Part shown: piece by piece, positions 10,532 through 20,893 of the stretch
Layout of the letters: each line of letters starts with the position of its first letter
Position numbering within the stretch: the first letter of the stretch is position 1
Assembly: GCA_034359265.1 (NCBI GenBank)
Contig: CP136890.1
Location: forward strand, 45,916,501-45,980,500
DNA from: Canna indica
Taxonomy: Eukaryota; Streptophyta; Magnoliopsida; Zingiberales; Cannaceae
Length of the DNA stretch: 64,000 nt
Reading direction: 5' to 3'
Position numbers and translations under genes: made by a program
Notes under the pieces: generated by a model
Told to the model about the DNA's origin: nothing
What the model saw: only the letters and a program-made list of their open reading frames with translations
Database searches by the model: none

Positions 10532-11533
10532 GAATCAAAATAGATATTTAGATCAAAGAAAACTACCCAATGATCACCATAGGATTTGGCACCAATCAAA
10601 TGGGAGATGACCACAACAGTGAGCCTGCACAATGCTCAACAATAATCTAGCAATTGAACCGTGCACCGGAGCAGCGTTTGAATCCAGCAATCCCACACAA
10701 CCTCAACAGAAACTGCCACCCTAGGGAAAAGTTGCACTGCCTCAATCCACCGGAGAAGAATCCCACTGCACAGATCCAACCAACTTGCATGCAACCAGGA
10801 ATCCGATATGGAGCACCAGGAATTGGATCGCAGATATGGTGCAGCCACAGAATGAAGATGATAAGGTGTAGTTGATATGGTAAAAGACTGATATGGATCG
10901 CTGGTGTTGGATCGACGAAACTCCAAGCCGCCACTACACAAACCAGCGCTCCGCCCACAAGAAAGCCGTACATCCGGATCACCGGAGCCAGGGGAAGTGC
11001 CGGAGGATATCTACCGATCCAGATCTCTCGAGGAGCCACCTTCCGCTGGACACCAATGATTGTGCAGAAACTCTAGATCTCCAAATCCGCCAGTGCCCAA
11101 AAACCGCTCCCGCCGAGCAGCTGGTCCACCACCGGAGAGCACAATCGCCGATCCACCGTGCTTGAGCACCGCCAAAGAGGAGGTCCCCCAGTCGGAAGGG
11201 ATGAGCGGCGGAGAGGAGCCGCTCGATCAATCGGGAAGAGGGAGGGCAAAAGATATCCCAATCACCCAAACCCGTTCCAGATCGAGCAAACCAATACCTA
11301 GTCGCCCAAAGGTCTTCCTCTAGGGGGAAAAGTTATTCCCAATCTGGACAAAGGATAGTCCAGTAGGGTCAAACCTCAGTCCACCCGAGTCAGACCTTCA
11401 CCCAATCCACTCAAGCTTCAAACCTCTTCCCAAAACACCCCTCCACACTCAAAAAAACCCAAAATATTTCCCAGTCGCCACGAGAGCACCTCACCCGCGC
11501 CTCCCCAACCCAAACTCCAAAAATGACTCTAGA
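10532..11533 (-). other. LINE A 5' UTR region
   Basis: GC-richer sequence upstream of ORF1 on the minus strand, ending at the LINE's 5' boundary defined by the TSD. I see no coding pattern that I trust. The open stretches here overlap one another on both strands without domain content. An internal promoter would be expected here in an L1, but I cannot point to one. Confidence 0.6.
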
Positions 11534-11590
11534 AAAACATGCATAGAATCAATAAGTGTTGGTTAGATTGTTAAACCTAAGCCTACAACT

Positions 11591-11604
11591 TGGCTCTGAT
11601 ACCA
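11591..11604 (-). other. Primer-binding site of copia element 1
   Basis: The minus strand reads TGGTATCAGAGCCA, the standard complement of the initiator-methionine tRNA 3' end. It lies 2 bp inside the LTR boundary at 11607. Confidence 0.93.
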
Positions 11605-11606
11605 AA

Positions 11607-12811
11607 TGTTGGTCAAATACCCACACTAGAAGGGGGGGTTTTGAATAGTGTTGGGTTAAAGCTATGTTCAATTCAATTTCTTTTTAATTCGATTCCAAAT
11701 GCAACCAAAGTGATGTGCTACTAATTTACGACACTTGACAAGTATGAATAGCAAGTAATAGCAATCAAACAAGGAAATACAAACACAAATAACTATAGTG
11801 GTTCGGCCAACCGCCTACTCCACTACCTTGGCTCCTCACTAAGGATTTCTAACTATCACCTTTATAGATAATGTGTTTCCCTTTGAATACAAATGCGGAG
11901 TCACTTCTCCACCCTTTGAGAATGTCTCAACCCTATTTACCTAGGCAAAACACAAGACTACAAAGGTAACCCTAAGGTGTTTACCCTAGCACACCTAGCA
12001 ATCTAACAATGAAAACCTATTTTAATAACAAGGAAAATAACAACAAAGGAGCTAAGAATTAAACCACACAAGTGAGCTCCCTTGCAAAGCCTCCAAATCC
12101 TCCAACTCGTCAAGATGTAGAGCTTGAAATGAAGTCGGAGTTGAGGCAGAAAGAATACTTCGAGTAGATGAACGATCGTCGAAGCTTGCGCGATGAAATC
12201 CACTTAGGAATGCTAAAAACCACACTAGGAGATCTTCAATGAATGGTTAAGAGGATCTTAAAAGGCTGGTGAGCGATATTTATAACCCCTCACTCGGCAG
12301 CTCCACCCAATCGGCATTTTTTTGCCCGTTGGGGATGCCCGGTCACTTGCCGGTTGGTCGTCGTTCGACCGATCGATCGACTGCCGAGTGATCGAAAGGC
12401 ATTCTACTAGTTTTGGGCGTCTGCCGGTTGACCGAATACCCTTATGCTAATTTTTTGCTTCATTTGATCGACTGACGGATCGACCAAACCTGGGCTGAGA
12501 CTATTTCTTTGAGTTTTCTTCTTGCGCACTTCGCTTTTGGGTTATGTTACCAACTTTTGACTTGGATAACATTACAATTAGGCTTGGGATATATTCCTAG
12601 AGACATATTACATAAATTCTATTTCTAACTCTAGATTTTCTACTCGATCGACGACGGAGCCATTTTTGTCAATTTTTGGTATTTCTCTGAACGAAGTTTG
12701 CGCACACATCGAGGCCTCAACCTGAACTCAAACACTTGATAAACTCATTAGAATAAGTTTGTTATCATCAAAATCAAGATGGTGACCAAGGTTGAAAATC
12801 TTAGACCAACA
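11607..12811 (-). repeat. Copia element 1 LTR (5' LTR in element sense)
   Basis: A 1,205-bp LTR with TGTTGG...CCAACA ends. The minus-strand TATA box is at 12277-12284 in the context GGGGTTATAAATA, which is shared with two other copia LTRs in the window. A cluster of TCGACC/GATCGA palindromic motifs lies upstream of the TATA (12350-12490). A G-rich run, close to the LTR end at 11631-11638, corresponds to the poly-C of the sister LTR at 47246-47256. Confidence 0.9.
12277..12284 (-). promoter_or_regulatory. TATA box of the copia element 1 LTR
   Basis: TATAAATA on the minus strand, preceded by GGGGT. The same context occurs at 46588-46595 (+) and 21446-21453 (-) in the related LTRs. Confidence 0.75.
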
Positions 12812-12890
12812 ATTAGTACAATCACAATATATAATTTAATTAAAAGTAGGGAAATAGTACATACCATATGACGCTCATGCACTACAAAAG

Positions 12891-13175
12891 TGTCACACCC
12901 AAAAAATCGGGTCACACGACTAGCCAAAAGTGCGGACAAGAACCCCAAAGCCTAGACAATATAATCAAACCACATGCATGTGAAAATAACAACTCAGGTT
13001 AACACAAACTCTAAGATTTCATTTATGCAAGATAACAATTCATATACTAGACCAAATGCATAAGATAAACATAACCAATGTTCAAAGGTTGACGCTACAC
13101 GAGGTTCACATGCTTAGAATGAAATACATGACTCATCCAGGACTCGATTACACCAACTAGTTTCACGAGACCGCC
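12891..13175 (-). repeat. Gypsy LTR C, 3' end fragment
   Basis: Starts TGTCACACCC on the plus strand, the complement of the GGTGTGACA-type 3' end of this LTR group. It shares the cluster ACCAACTAGTTTCACGAGA with LTR B near 15715. It is cut at about 13175, where an LTR of opposite orientation begins. The 79 bp before it (12812-12890) hold nothing that I recognise. Confidence 0.6.
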
Positions 13176-13283
13176 ACCGCACAAGTCGCCGAGAGAGAGT
13201 GAGGAGCCGCCGAGCCGCTGCCCCTCTCCCCCTCTCTTGGAGTCAATCGTCGAGGAAAGGAGCTAAGCTGAGCCCTCTTCCCT

Positions 13284-13303
13284 CCCCCCCCCCCCCCCCC
13301 CCC
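13284..13303. repeat. Poly-C tract
   Basis: About 20 consecutive C in the pyrimidine-rich leader of LTR A. Homopolymer length is the least reliable part of such a sequence. Confidence 0.9.
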
Positions 13304-14487
13304 ATCTCTTCCTTCCTTCCCTTGGAAGCCAAGCCGCCGCCCCATTCCTCTTTGGTTCTTGGAGCCGCCACAAGCCGAGCTGCCGCCGCCTTGTTGCGGC
13401 CGGATTCAGAGGCCGCCATTCGGGATAAATTCTCTCTTTCCTTCTTCCCAATCATGTGAGTGGCTCTTCCCTCCCCCTTTTCTTGAATTTTCTTGTTTCT
13501 TGAGCCGTTGTTGGAGATTTAGAAATTCTTGTCGAATTTTCCATTGGTTCTTGAAGCTTTCTTGTCGATCTCACGTATTGTCATGAAAGAGGAGCCCGAA
13601 GACTCCCCCTTTGTGGTGCAACAGCCCTAGGACTACCCTATGGAGGCTCGGCCAAGGCGGGAGACGGGTTGCCCTCAAGGTGTTCATTAAAATGCCTAAG
13701 AGAAGTTCTTGATGTTTTTGAGATCTAGGCTTTGGTTTAATTATTTTAATTAAGTTCCTATGATGCCAATGCATGATTTGTATCTAGATATAAAATTTCA
13801 GCATATGAATCTATGTTTTGCATGTGGAAGGATTTAATCTTGATGTCATGTACGTTCATGTTTGGGGTTCTTGGTTCTGAAGCTTGAATCTTGATTAGTA
13901 ATTATGATTTAATTTTTGTATGATTTATATTGATGTTATAAATCTGTTGTGAAGGTAATTTAGGATTAATTGCTGTGATTTTCGGATTAATTACCTTGAC
14001 ATGCTGAAAACTCAAACTTGCTGGAATTTCATGCTGAAATTGTTAAACCAAGGCTGATTTTGTAATATCTGTTGAGATGCGTATAGTTTTCTGAACCTAG
14101 TTGTGTAACCTATCATTTTTACCCAAAAACACATTCTGAAACCATAGGACACACTTTGGAAATTAGATTCGGTTTGGGTGCACCAGTTTTGGGCTAAACA
14201 GTAAACTGAAAATAAAATCCTAATTTCGGAAAATATAAATTTTAATTGTATAATTAAAATTGAAGGGGCAGCATAATCTGTTAAGATCCAACAAAATAAA
14301 TTATATGCATGAAATAAAATCTCATGGGTTGATGATATTACGGGTCTAGGCATCGGGATCAGGCATAGAGTGTTGTGGCGTTTCCAGTTAGCGTCATATC
14401 TTTATGAAGGGCGGAGAGGCTCGGATAGGAGCCAGATTGCGGGTTTGGCCTGGAAAGTTGGATGGTTATTTCCCAACCTGTGTTTAA

Positions 14488-14778
14488 GTTATAAGTTCGG
14501 ATGGGCCAATACCGATTATTCATGTGATTATTTATGGAACAAGTTCGGATAGGCAAATCCCGATTATTCATGCGATTATTTAACGAACAAGTTCGGATGG
14601 GTGAATCCCGATTGTTCTTGCGTTTCTTGTGGAACAAGTTCGAATGGGCGAATCCCGATTGTTCCCGAGTATCTTTATTTAAGAAATAAGTTCGGATGGG
14701 CGAATCCCCATTATTCCCGCGCTATCTTTAAGGGTATGATTATAGGATAAGTTCGGACGGGTCAATCCCGATTATCCT
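14488..14778 (+). repeat. Tandem stem-loop array in LTR A
   Basis: Six units, each with the core AAGTTCGGATGGG...CCCGATT flanked by variable stems. Examples are GAACAA with TTGTTC, GGAACAA with TTGTTCC, and GGATAA with TTATCC. Stem changes on one arm are mostly matched on the other; one unit (14536-14573) has a mismatch. Spacing is 45-60 bp. The array lies about 270 bp before the acceptor-like site. Confidence 0.8.
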
Positions 14779-15986
14779 CATAACCCTTGAGTGTGAAGTG
14801 ATGACTTAGGGCACAGGTCGGCTGAGGCCTATTGTACTTCACTGCTAAGTGAATAGGTTTATCTTTGGGCATGTGATGGCCAGATGGCCTGTTAGCTAGT
14901 CATACCACTTGATGCATTATCCTTGTATGAGACAGGGGTATTTATTCATATATCTTTGTGGTTGGTTTTTATGTTGGGGGTTGGTAGAACCGCTCACTGA
15001 GTTCTATTGAACTCACCCGTTGTTTATTTCTATTTTTTTTTGCAGAGCTTGACCAGTGAGGTGGGCTGGAGCACTTGGCGCGACTGGAGGGCAGAGGAGT
15101 CACATTGATCTCATAGTAGTCCTACTTAGGGGTTGTAGTCGAGTCTTTGGTAGATTTGTCATGCACTTGTGTTTTAGTATTTTGGAATTGTAAGTCCCTT
15201 GGGGACATTAATGTCTTTCATTTAGATTTCATTTTTTAAAGCATATTGTTAAACTTTGATTTACTTATTCTGCACTTTAAACGTTTTGCTAAAAACTTTA
15301 CTTCTTAAATGAAATTTGTTTGGTTTCTCGTTCATAATAAAATATTGTTATTCTTTTTGCTATGATTTATTTGAGTTGGCATGTGCATGGGATAGGCTGT
15401 GGGGTATAGGCATATATACCCTGGCCAGTCATGTGACCCTAACTTGGGCCTGTGACACACGTGATCGGCCAGAGTGCAACCAAGCACCCCGAAGCCTAAC
15501 CCATTACTCAAGCAATTAAATAGGTACAACTTGAAAGCAAAGTTTATATAGCATAACTAAGAAATGGTTGGTAACAATCAGTATCAAAAACATAGTTCAC
15601 ATGACAAATATCTCATAAAACAACTCAACCAAGGGCTTATCAATTCTAGAACACTCTGAAAGCTATAAAATCTCAGTTCTCAGACATAGACTCGACTCAA
15701 CTTGACTCGACTACGCCAACCAGTTCACGAGATCGCTACCGGAGTTCGTCATCATCAACTACGACGTACCTTAGAATCACGCTCGGCAAAACAAACACGT
15801 CAATAAAAGTGAGTATAAAACTCAGTGAGTGCTCTCCCAACCCTCACCAAGTAAAATCTAGTCACAACAATATATAATATATTAAGTGAGTGTGGATGTC
15901 AAATTAATTAAATAAGGAATGTGCTCTCATCCGACTCTACGGTAAGTGTCCTCTAATTTCCGAATCCCAATTAAACGCTCTTCACA

Positions 15987-16220
15987 GGTTCACTGGTCTA
16001 GGAAAGCCCTCTAGAACCAGCACCCAACTATATCCCTCCTCGGGTTCACTGGTCTAGGAAGGCCATCTAGAACTAGTACCCAACTAAATCTCTTCTCGGG
16101 TTCACTGGTCTAGGAAGGCCCTCTAGAACCAGTACCCAACTAAATCTCTTCTCAAGTTCACTGGTCTAGGAAGGCCCTCTAGAACTAGTACCCAACTCGG
16201 TCAGGAAGGCCCTCCGACCC
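15987..16220 (-). repeat. 56-bp tandem hairpin array in LTR B
   Basis: Four full units, with CACTGGTCTAGG at 15991, 16048, 16103 and 16159, and a shortened fifth built on GGTCAGG...CCTCCGACC. In each full unit ACTGGT + CTAG on one arm can pair with CTAG + (A)ACCAGT on the other, around a GG(A/G)AGGCCC-like loop, with a one-base bulge. Confidence 0.82.
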
Positions 16221-16739
16221 ATGATCACTCGTACTCTATGCGTACCACTCGGCCCAACATGCGTCCCATAGTCACCACGTGCGCTACGCACACTACTCGG
16301 CCTGCCCAACCTAATGTCGCCTCATGTGCAGAGCGCACCACTCAGCATGCACAACCCGATACCATCTCGTGCACGGGGCGCACCACTCGGCCCAATATGG
16401 CCCACCCAATGTCCATTTAACTTCTCATAAATTCACTCGAGGGCACACCCTCATGTCATCACGCGATAGCTTGCTTTGCTACTAATGTTAGACTAAAGTC
16501 TCAATTGTTTACAGCGACTAGAGAATAGTGTGCGGAGTCTGCAATCCAGCTCACTTTTCACATACGAAAATAATTTTAGCCTACTGTAAGTGTTCATTTC
16601 CTACCCGTACACCTCTGTTCAGGTTACCAAAACATGTCCTATTGTTCCAAATTATAGTTTACGAGAAAATTGATATGTTACATTGATATATTCTACCATA
16701 GGTTCGCAACACAATTATAATTTGAATCTCAGCCTAGAT

Positions 16740-16990
16740 ACATTTCAGCAATCAACATGTATATTCATTTACAGCACATACTATACAATTTCAGCATACA
16801 AAATGAAATTTCAGTATATCATGTGTAATTCCAGCATCATTAACATAAGCTTTTTAGCATTCAACCATATGAAATTTCAGCATCTAAACATATGAAATTT
16901 CAGCATCTAAATATATAAAATTTCAGCATCTAAACATACAATTTCAGCCTTTAAATTTCAGCCAAGAATATATATTCAGTAAGAATATAA
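16740..16990. repeat. TTTCAGCAT short-motif cluster
   Basis: The motif ATTTCAGCAT(CTAAA) recurs about ten times at irregular 20-35 bp spacing within LTR B, close to the hAT insertion point. Confidence 0.75.
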
Positions 16991-17584
16991 TTTCAGAAAT
17001 TTTCTAGGTAGATTAATCACTCCTCTTTAACCTTGACGTGTGAAGTAAATTAAAATCTGGAACTAAATTAAAATTTCAAACCCTAAATTCCACCCAAGGC
17101 TTACTATTTAATCCATTCCTTTATCTTTGTTGACTGCGCACCCCCAATCGACATACACCTACAACATGCGGTCACAATTGAGCTAGGATGCTCTAACACT
17201 GACACCAACATGGGACACGACAAGGACATGAACACGGGGACACACCAACTTTAAAATTTTACTTGACACAGACACGGCATATATAGATAAATATGAAAAA
17301 ATTAATTTTTTATAAAAACCCACAATTCATAATTTCATATCAATATATATGTCATGATATTCATTGATGTCAAACTTCAATTTTTAAGTATGAACAAAAT
17401 ATTTACTACTTCTAACTTTTTAGCCTTTCCAAAAGCATGAGGCACAACCTCATGTAAACAAAAATTTCTAGACATGTATTGACATCTTCCAAAAAATTCC
17501 TAGGTTAGCTTGTCTTAGTAGAAATAGTCATGTATAATCACACGTAAACAAAAAGTTAACTAGAATCCCACTATCTTCTTTTCA

Positions 17585-17894
17585 TCAATCATCATTGTTA
17601 TCTTCTTCATTGAAAAATATTACTCTCTCCAACTTAGGTTCATCAAGAGAAAGATTTGCAACTTCAAGGATTCCATCATCTTCATCAATCGGTGAAAAGT
17701 CATCTCCTGCAATATCCCACATCATTGTTTCTCCTTTATTGTATTGAGGAGTTCTCATTGAAATGAGACGAAGATTAGTATGAACAAATACTAAATTCTC
17801 CGAACGTTTAGGCTTCATCTTGTTTGTTTTAAGGGAATGGATGAAAGAGTAAGTGCTCAAATTTCTTTCACAACAAGAAGATGAAGATGGTTGC
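17585..17894 (-). pseudogene. hAT transposase, C-terminal piece
   Basis: The minus-strand reading from 17894 gives PSSSSCCERNLSTYSFIHSLK, shown here by its parts: SSSCCERN, STYSFIHS, and then KPKRSENLVFVHTNLRLISMR. This is the hAT C-terminal dimerisation end in the BED/DUF659 group. An acidic tail with DEDDGILEV and NEEDNNDD follows before the stop at about 17585. It is separated from the preceding WWLVHG segment by the gypsy solo LTR. A short part of the dimerisation domain seems to be missing at the junction. The piece has no start of its own and is a fragment of the split gene. Confidence 0.85.
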
Positions 17895-20257
17895 TGTAAT
17901 ACCCGGGGTTTCCTAATATAAAATTTTTGTGGTGCAGCCCATCGAGTCGGGAGCTAGCCGGGTCGAGTCGCGTGATCACCTCGAATAGCAGGTAAAACTA
18001 ATTTAAATCATAACTAAATGTTGGAGACTGAGTGGATGAGCCTATTGGTTGACTCAAGTTTGGTTAGAGTTTTAGTTCGCGGATCGAGTTGGGACTCGAT
18101 CCAGGTTAGGTGGAGTCGAATGAGGAGGTAAGTAAGTCATCGGGAGTAAATGAGTCATTGGATAAGGGGAATAAAACCCCTCACCCAAGCCAGCCATGCG
18201 GCTCAATAGGAGAGCCGCACGCAGCCCAAGAGGAAGGGGGAGCGAGAGGGATCTTGTCGGTGCCGAGTTCGTGTCAATGCTTGAGGAAATCAGAGCTTGT
18301 CTTCATCGAGGTCACCTTGGGATCCGATCAAGGTGAGTGGTTAGTGTGTTTATGAAGGGAGGCGGGTGGCCAACCCTAGCAGTTTTGAAATCGGGGTTCT
18401 TTCGCGAGTTTCTTGCCGATCGACGTGTTTCCTCGTGTTAGAACTTTAATCGATGTGTATACCTATGATATTATTTTTTAAAATATATTTATTTTGCATT
18501 TTGTGGGCTGGCCTGGAGGAAAAAGGGGAAAGGTCATGCCAAAATTTTCCCCAATTTCCTCGCTCATCTTGCAACTCGCGGATCGCTTTATGTTCGTTAT
18601 ATTTTAGATCTTGGATTGATGCTTGTGTTGTTGTCACAAACATGTCCATCTTCCTTAGAGGGCTTGGCCGAGCAGGGTGTTACCCTGCTTGAGTCGACCG
18701 AGCAGTGGAAAGGGGTGGAAAATTTGGGACTGTTGGATCTATACGCTGGGTTTCATATTATGTCATCTTGATTCCTACTTACATGCTTAGTGTTAGATTC
18801 AAATTTTATTATGTGATTGTTGTTCATCTTAGAAATTGATAGCAACTTTAGATCTATATTCTCATGGTTAGGGAAATGTTCTTGCTAATGCATACATGGA
18901 TAGGATGATTATGGTACCTGAATCAAGGGAAAGGTTTCATAAATTTTCAGATATTATGTTTAATTGTTGCTATGTTTATTGCTTGTTCCTTATTGGTTTA
19001 ATTAATGGAATTTAACCTCTTTTATTCGGCTTTCACATGATGATTGTTGCTCATGATTATTTTTGGCAAGTGTCGTTGACAATGGTAAGCTGAGTACTTA
19101 TCCCTAGTCGGTAAGTTCTAACAATTTTATAGAGAATGGTTTCGATACTTAGTTGTGACATTTAACTTAAAGACAAGTACACTTACTAGGTTTTACACCT
19201 AGGGATGGTTAGCGGATATCAATATCTTCATGGTGTGACCCGAAGGGAAGGGTCGGACATGGGCAACGCCCAGAAAGCAAAACACAAGAAAACTTGCACA
19301 ACCTGGTTTTGGTTGTGGTTGAGATGGTCTACTGAGGAGTGATATTAGCCGAACGGCTACCACGCGACTCATCGGTTTATAGGATCTTGAGATTGCACTA
19401 GCGGGTCCGCTAGGTGTTAGACCCGAGTGGCGGAGGGTCTTGAGATTCCGTTAGTGGGCCACGCTGACGGTAGACCCGAGTTGGGTGGGACTAGCTATCC
19501 CTAACCCGGAGGATTCCTGAGGCTAGTGGTCATCCTAGTCGACGGATCCGAATCATGAAAGTTCATGGTTGAGATGCCTTTATGGGCTGGTTTTGCGTAG
19601 GCCGACCGGCCTAGTTACGTATAGGGAAGAACCGAACCTTCTATATATATATTTAGGCCATTAGTGGCCGAGCTAGTGAAATGGACAAGGGCCCGATAGG
19701 CCGGTTCATCCATTCTTCTGTCTTGGCAAACTGATTAACTTCTGTGGTGTGATCTTATTTAAATTCCCTATTTATGTCATACCTTATATATGTTATCTTG
19801 CCGAGGTTTTAAGTGGAGGTTCGAATGAACTGCTCACTGAGTTCCTCGTGAACTCACGGCTTCATTCTTGTTATTTTGCAGAGCCCGACCAGAGAGGTAC
19901 GGCTTGGTGGCATGGTGTGATTGGAGGGCGGACGTGGGTGCAGATCTCGTAGCTGGCAGTTATTAGTCGTAGTCGTGTCTCAGTAGAGTCGTGTGTATGT
20001 ACTGTGTTGTTTTGTAAAACATTGAGATGTTCTTTGAAAAACAATTAGATGTTTATTTTAAAACTTGTGGTGTTTCGAACTTGGTTTGGTTAAACTATTT
20101 TCAAACAGCTAATACAGTTTGGTACTATTGCTTTGTTTACGATTTCACTGTCAATCTGGTTGTATTTTTATGAGTTGTTGGTCAGAGCATAGTGTAAGCT
20201 TCGGGGTACCGACACATACCCTGGCCGGTCACGCGTACCCTGAGTTGGAGCATGAAT
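17895..20257 (+). repeat. Gypsy solo LTR F (inside the hAT)
   Basis: Starts TGTAATACCCGGGG and is cleanly recognisable to the conserved CGCGTACCCTGAGTTGGAG near 20250. The last bases differ from the usual GCGTGACA end. It carries the GTGCGGCTC-type hairpin as ATGCGGCTC/GAGCCGCAC (18195-18220), a donor-like AAG|GTGAGTGG (GT at 18333), two related hairpins (19381-19478), the CACTGAGTTC...GAACTCAC block (19836-19858) and an acceptor-like TTATTTTGCAG ending at 19881. The span between donor and acceptor is 1,549 bp. Confidence 0.85.
19381..19478 (+). repeat. Paired hairpins in LTR F
   Basis: Two consecutive units start (G)GATCTTGAGATT and GGGTCTTGAGATT and end TAGACCCGAG. In unit 1 the inner stem is CAC(T/C) with GGTG around AGCGGGTCCGCT. 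In unit 2 it is CCGT with ACGG around AGTGGGCCACGCT. The same pair occurs at 35458-35553 and 54569-54666. Confidence 0.82.
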
Positions 20258-20893
20258 ACCATGAACTAGCCACCAAGATTTTGCATCAAGCACACCTCTA
20301 TCATGTAAGGAGTCACAATCATCAAACCCACCTCTACCATCCGAAAAATTTGTAAACTCAAGGATCACTTTTCTCCTATCTTTCGCATTAGGAAAATACC
20401 TCTTCAAGCATTTCACTCTCTCATTAGTGAGCTCCATATCTTGATGGGGAGGAACTCGTGTGAAGTCTTCTCTTAACCATTGGTGGCTATAATACCTATA
20501 TAGTGGTTAAGAAAATATTAGAAATTATTCAATCATCTCTAATTACAAAGAAAATATATTATAAATGTGAAGAGTTACTTTGGGTTCAATGACTGTGCCA
20601 AACAATGAAGAGGTGTACTACTTTTTGTCCAACACTCAATTAATATTGAGTGTACAACATTGTAGAAGGTAGATGGCTCATTTTCATCGTTTCTTTCATA
20701 GTGATATATGACTTTTTTCACCTTCTTATTGAATCCCACATCTCATACGCCAAATGGAGAGTAGGTCCTCCGTATCCGTGCTTCTTAGAACATCATAAAT
20801 AGGATTCATGAAAGAAAGGATGTAGTCAACTTTTTGCCACCAACTATCACTCAAAATCTTCTCTCTAACAAATGTAGCCTTCCCAACATTATT
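20258..20893 (-). pseudogene. hAT transposase, middle/C-terminal piece
   Basis: Minus-strand segments read in order from 20893: NNVGKATFVREKILSDSWWQKVDYILSF (parts KATFVREKIL and WWQKVDYIL), then IYDVLRSTDTEDLL. After an AT-rich, damaged part come ERVKCLKRYFPNAKDRRKV and LDAKSWWLVHG (about 20290-20260). These are the conserved late segments of hAT transposases of this group, including the WW motif at the start of the dimerisation domain. The piece is framed by the copia solo LTR above 20893 and the gypsy solo LTR below 20258. It contains at least one frameshift between 20437 and 20726. Confidence 0.85.

Larger units (their letters stand above)
1303..11533 (-). mobile_element. L1-type LINE A, near full length, hosting a CACTA insertion
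   Basis: A minus-strand non-LTR retrotransposon. Its tail is the T-run at 1305-1312 (poly-A on the minus strand). A 12-bp direct repeat, AAAACATGCATA, flanks it at 1291-1302 and 11534-11545 and reads as the target-site duplication. Minus the 3,561 bp of CACTA plus its TSD, the LINE is about 6.7 kb, a normal plant L1 size. The order is a GC-rich 5' UTR (about 10532-11533), ORF1 (about 9165-10531), ORF2 with endonuclease, RT and a C-terminal zinc knuckle (1807-5390), and a 3' UTR with internal repeats (1313-1806). Both ORFs are interrupted. Two shorter relatives lie at 51346-51952 and 56927-58504. Confidence 0.9.
1..12811 (-). mobile_element. SIRE-like Ty1-copia element 1 (partial, split by a LINE)
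   Basis: A copia element on the minus strand runs off the left edge of the window. Its upstream LTR is at 11607-12811, its PBS at 11591-11604, and its gag continues at 1-1302. Between PBS and gag lies an L1 LINE (1303-11533), itself holding a CACTA element. The internal sequence resembles the plus-strand element at 46-55 kb: the same gag wording, the same poly-C motif near the LTR end, and the same LTR body. The SIRE/Maximus assignment is an inference from the gag style and the purine-tract/LTR form of the sister copy. Only about 57 bp separate the PBS from the LINE, so roughly 400 bp of gag start appear to be deleted. Confidence 0.8.
13176..15457 (+). repeat. Gypsy LTR A (5' truncated), with intron-like signals
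   Basis: Closely similar in layout to solo LTR D at 26511-29221. It has a GC/CT-rich GAGCCGCC leader (13195-13440), a donor-like ATGTGAGTGG with GT at 13456, a long AT-rich middle, a hairpin array (14488-14778), the CACTGAGTTC/GAACTCAC block (14995-15015), an acceptor-like TTTTTTTTGCAG ending at 15045, and a terminal GTGACA near 15457. A 20-bp poly-C run lies at 13284-13303. The first few hundred bases are missing, replaced by LTR C in inverted orientation. Confidence 0.8.
15451..17182 (-). repeat. Gypsy LTR B, 3' part (minus strand)
   Basis: The minus-oriented LTR meets LTR A tail to tail near 15455. In element sense its end is near 15455. Going inward come an acceptor-like stretch GTTTGTTTTGCCGAG (about 15795), the block CACTCACTGAGTTTTATACTCAC (about 15810-15835; written here in two parts, CACTCACTGAG and TATACTCAC), a 56-bp hairpin array (15987-16220) and AT-rich sequence with many TTTCAGCAT repeats (16740-16950). 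It is interrupted at 17183 by a hAT element and resumes at 24472. Confidence 0.78.

Noticed and set aside
13163..13586. Pro/Ser-rich and Gly-rich ORFs
   Set aside because: They are translations of the CT-rich leader and poly-C of gypsy LTR A.
16740..16990. Satellite array
   Set aside because: The TTTCAGCAT motif recurs at irregular spacing in LTR B without a fixed unit.
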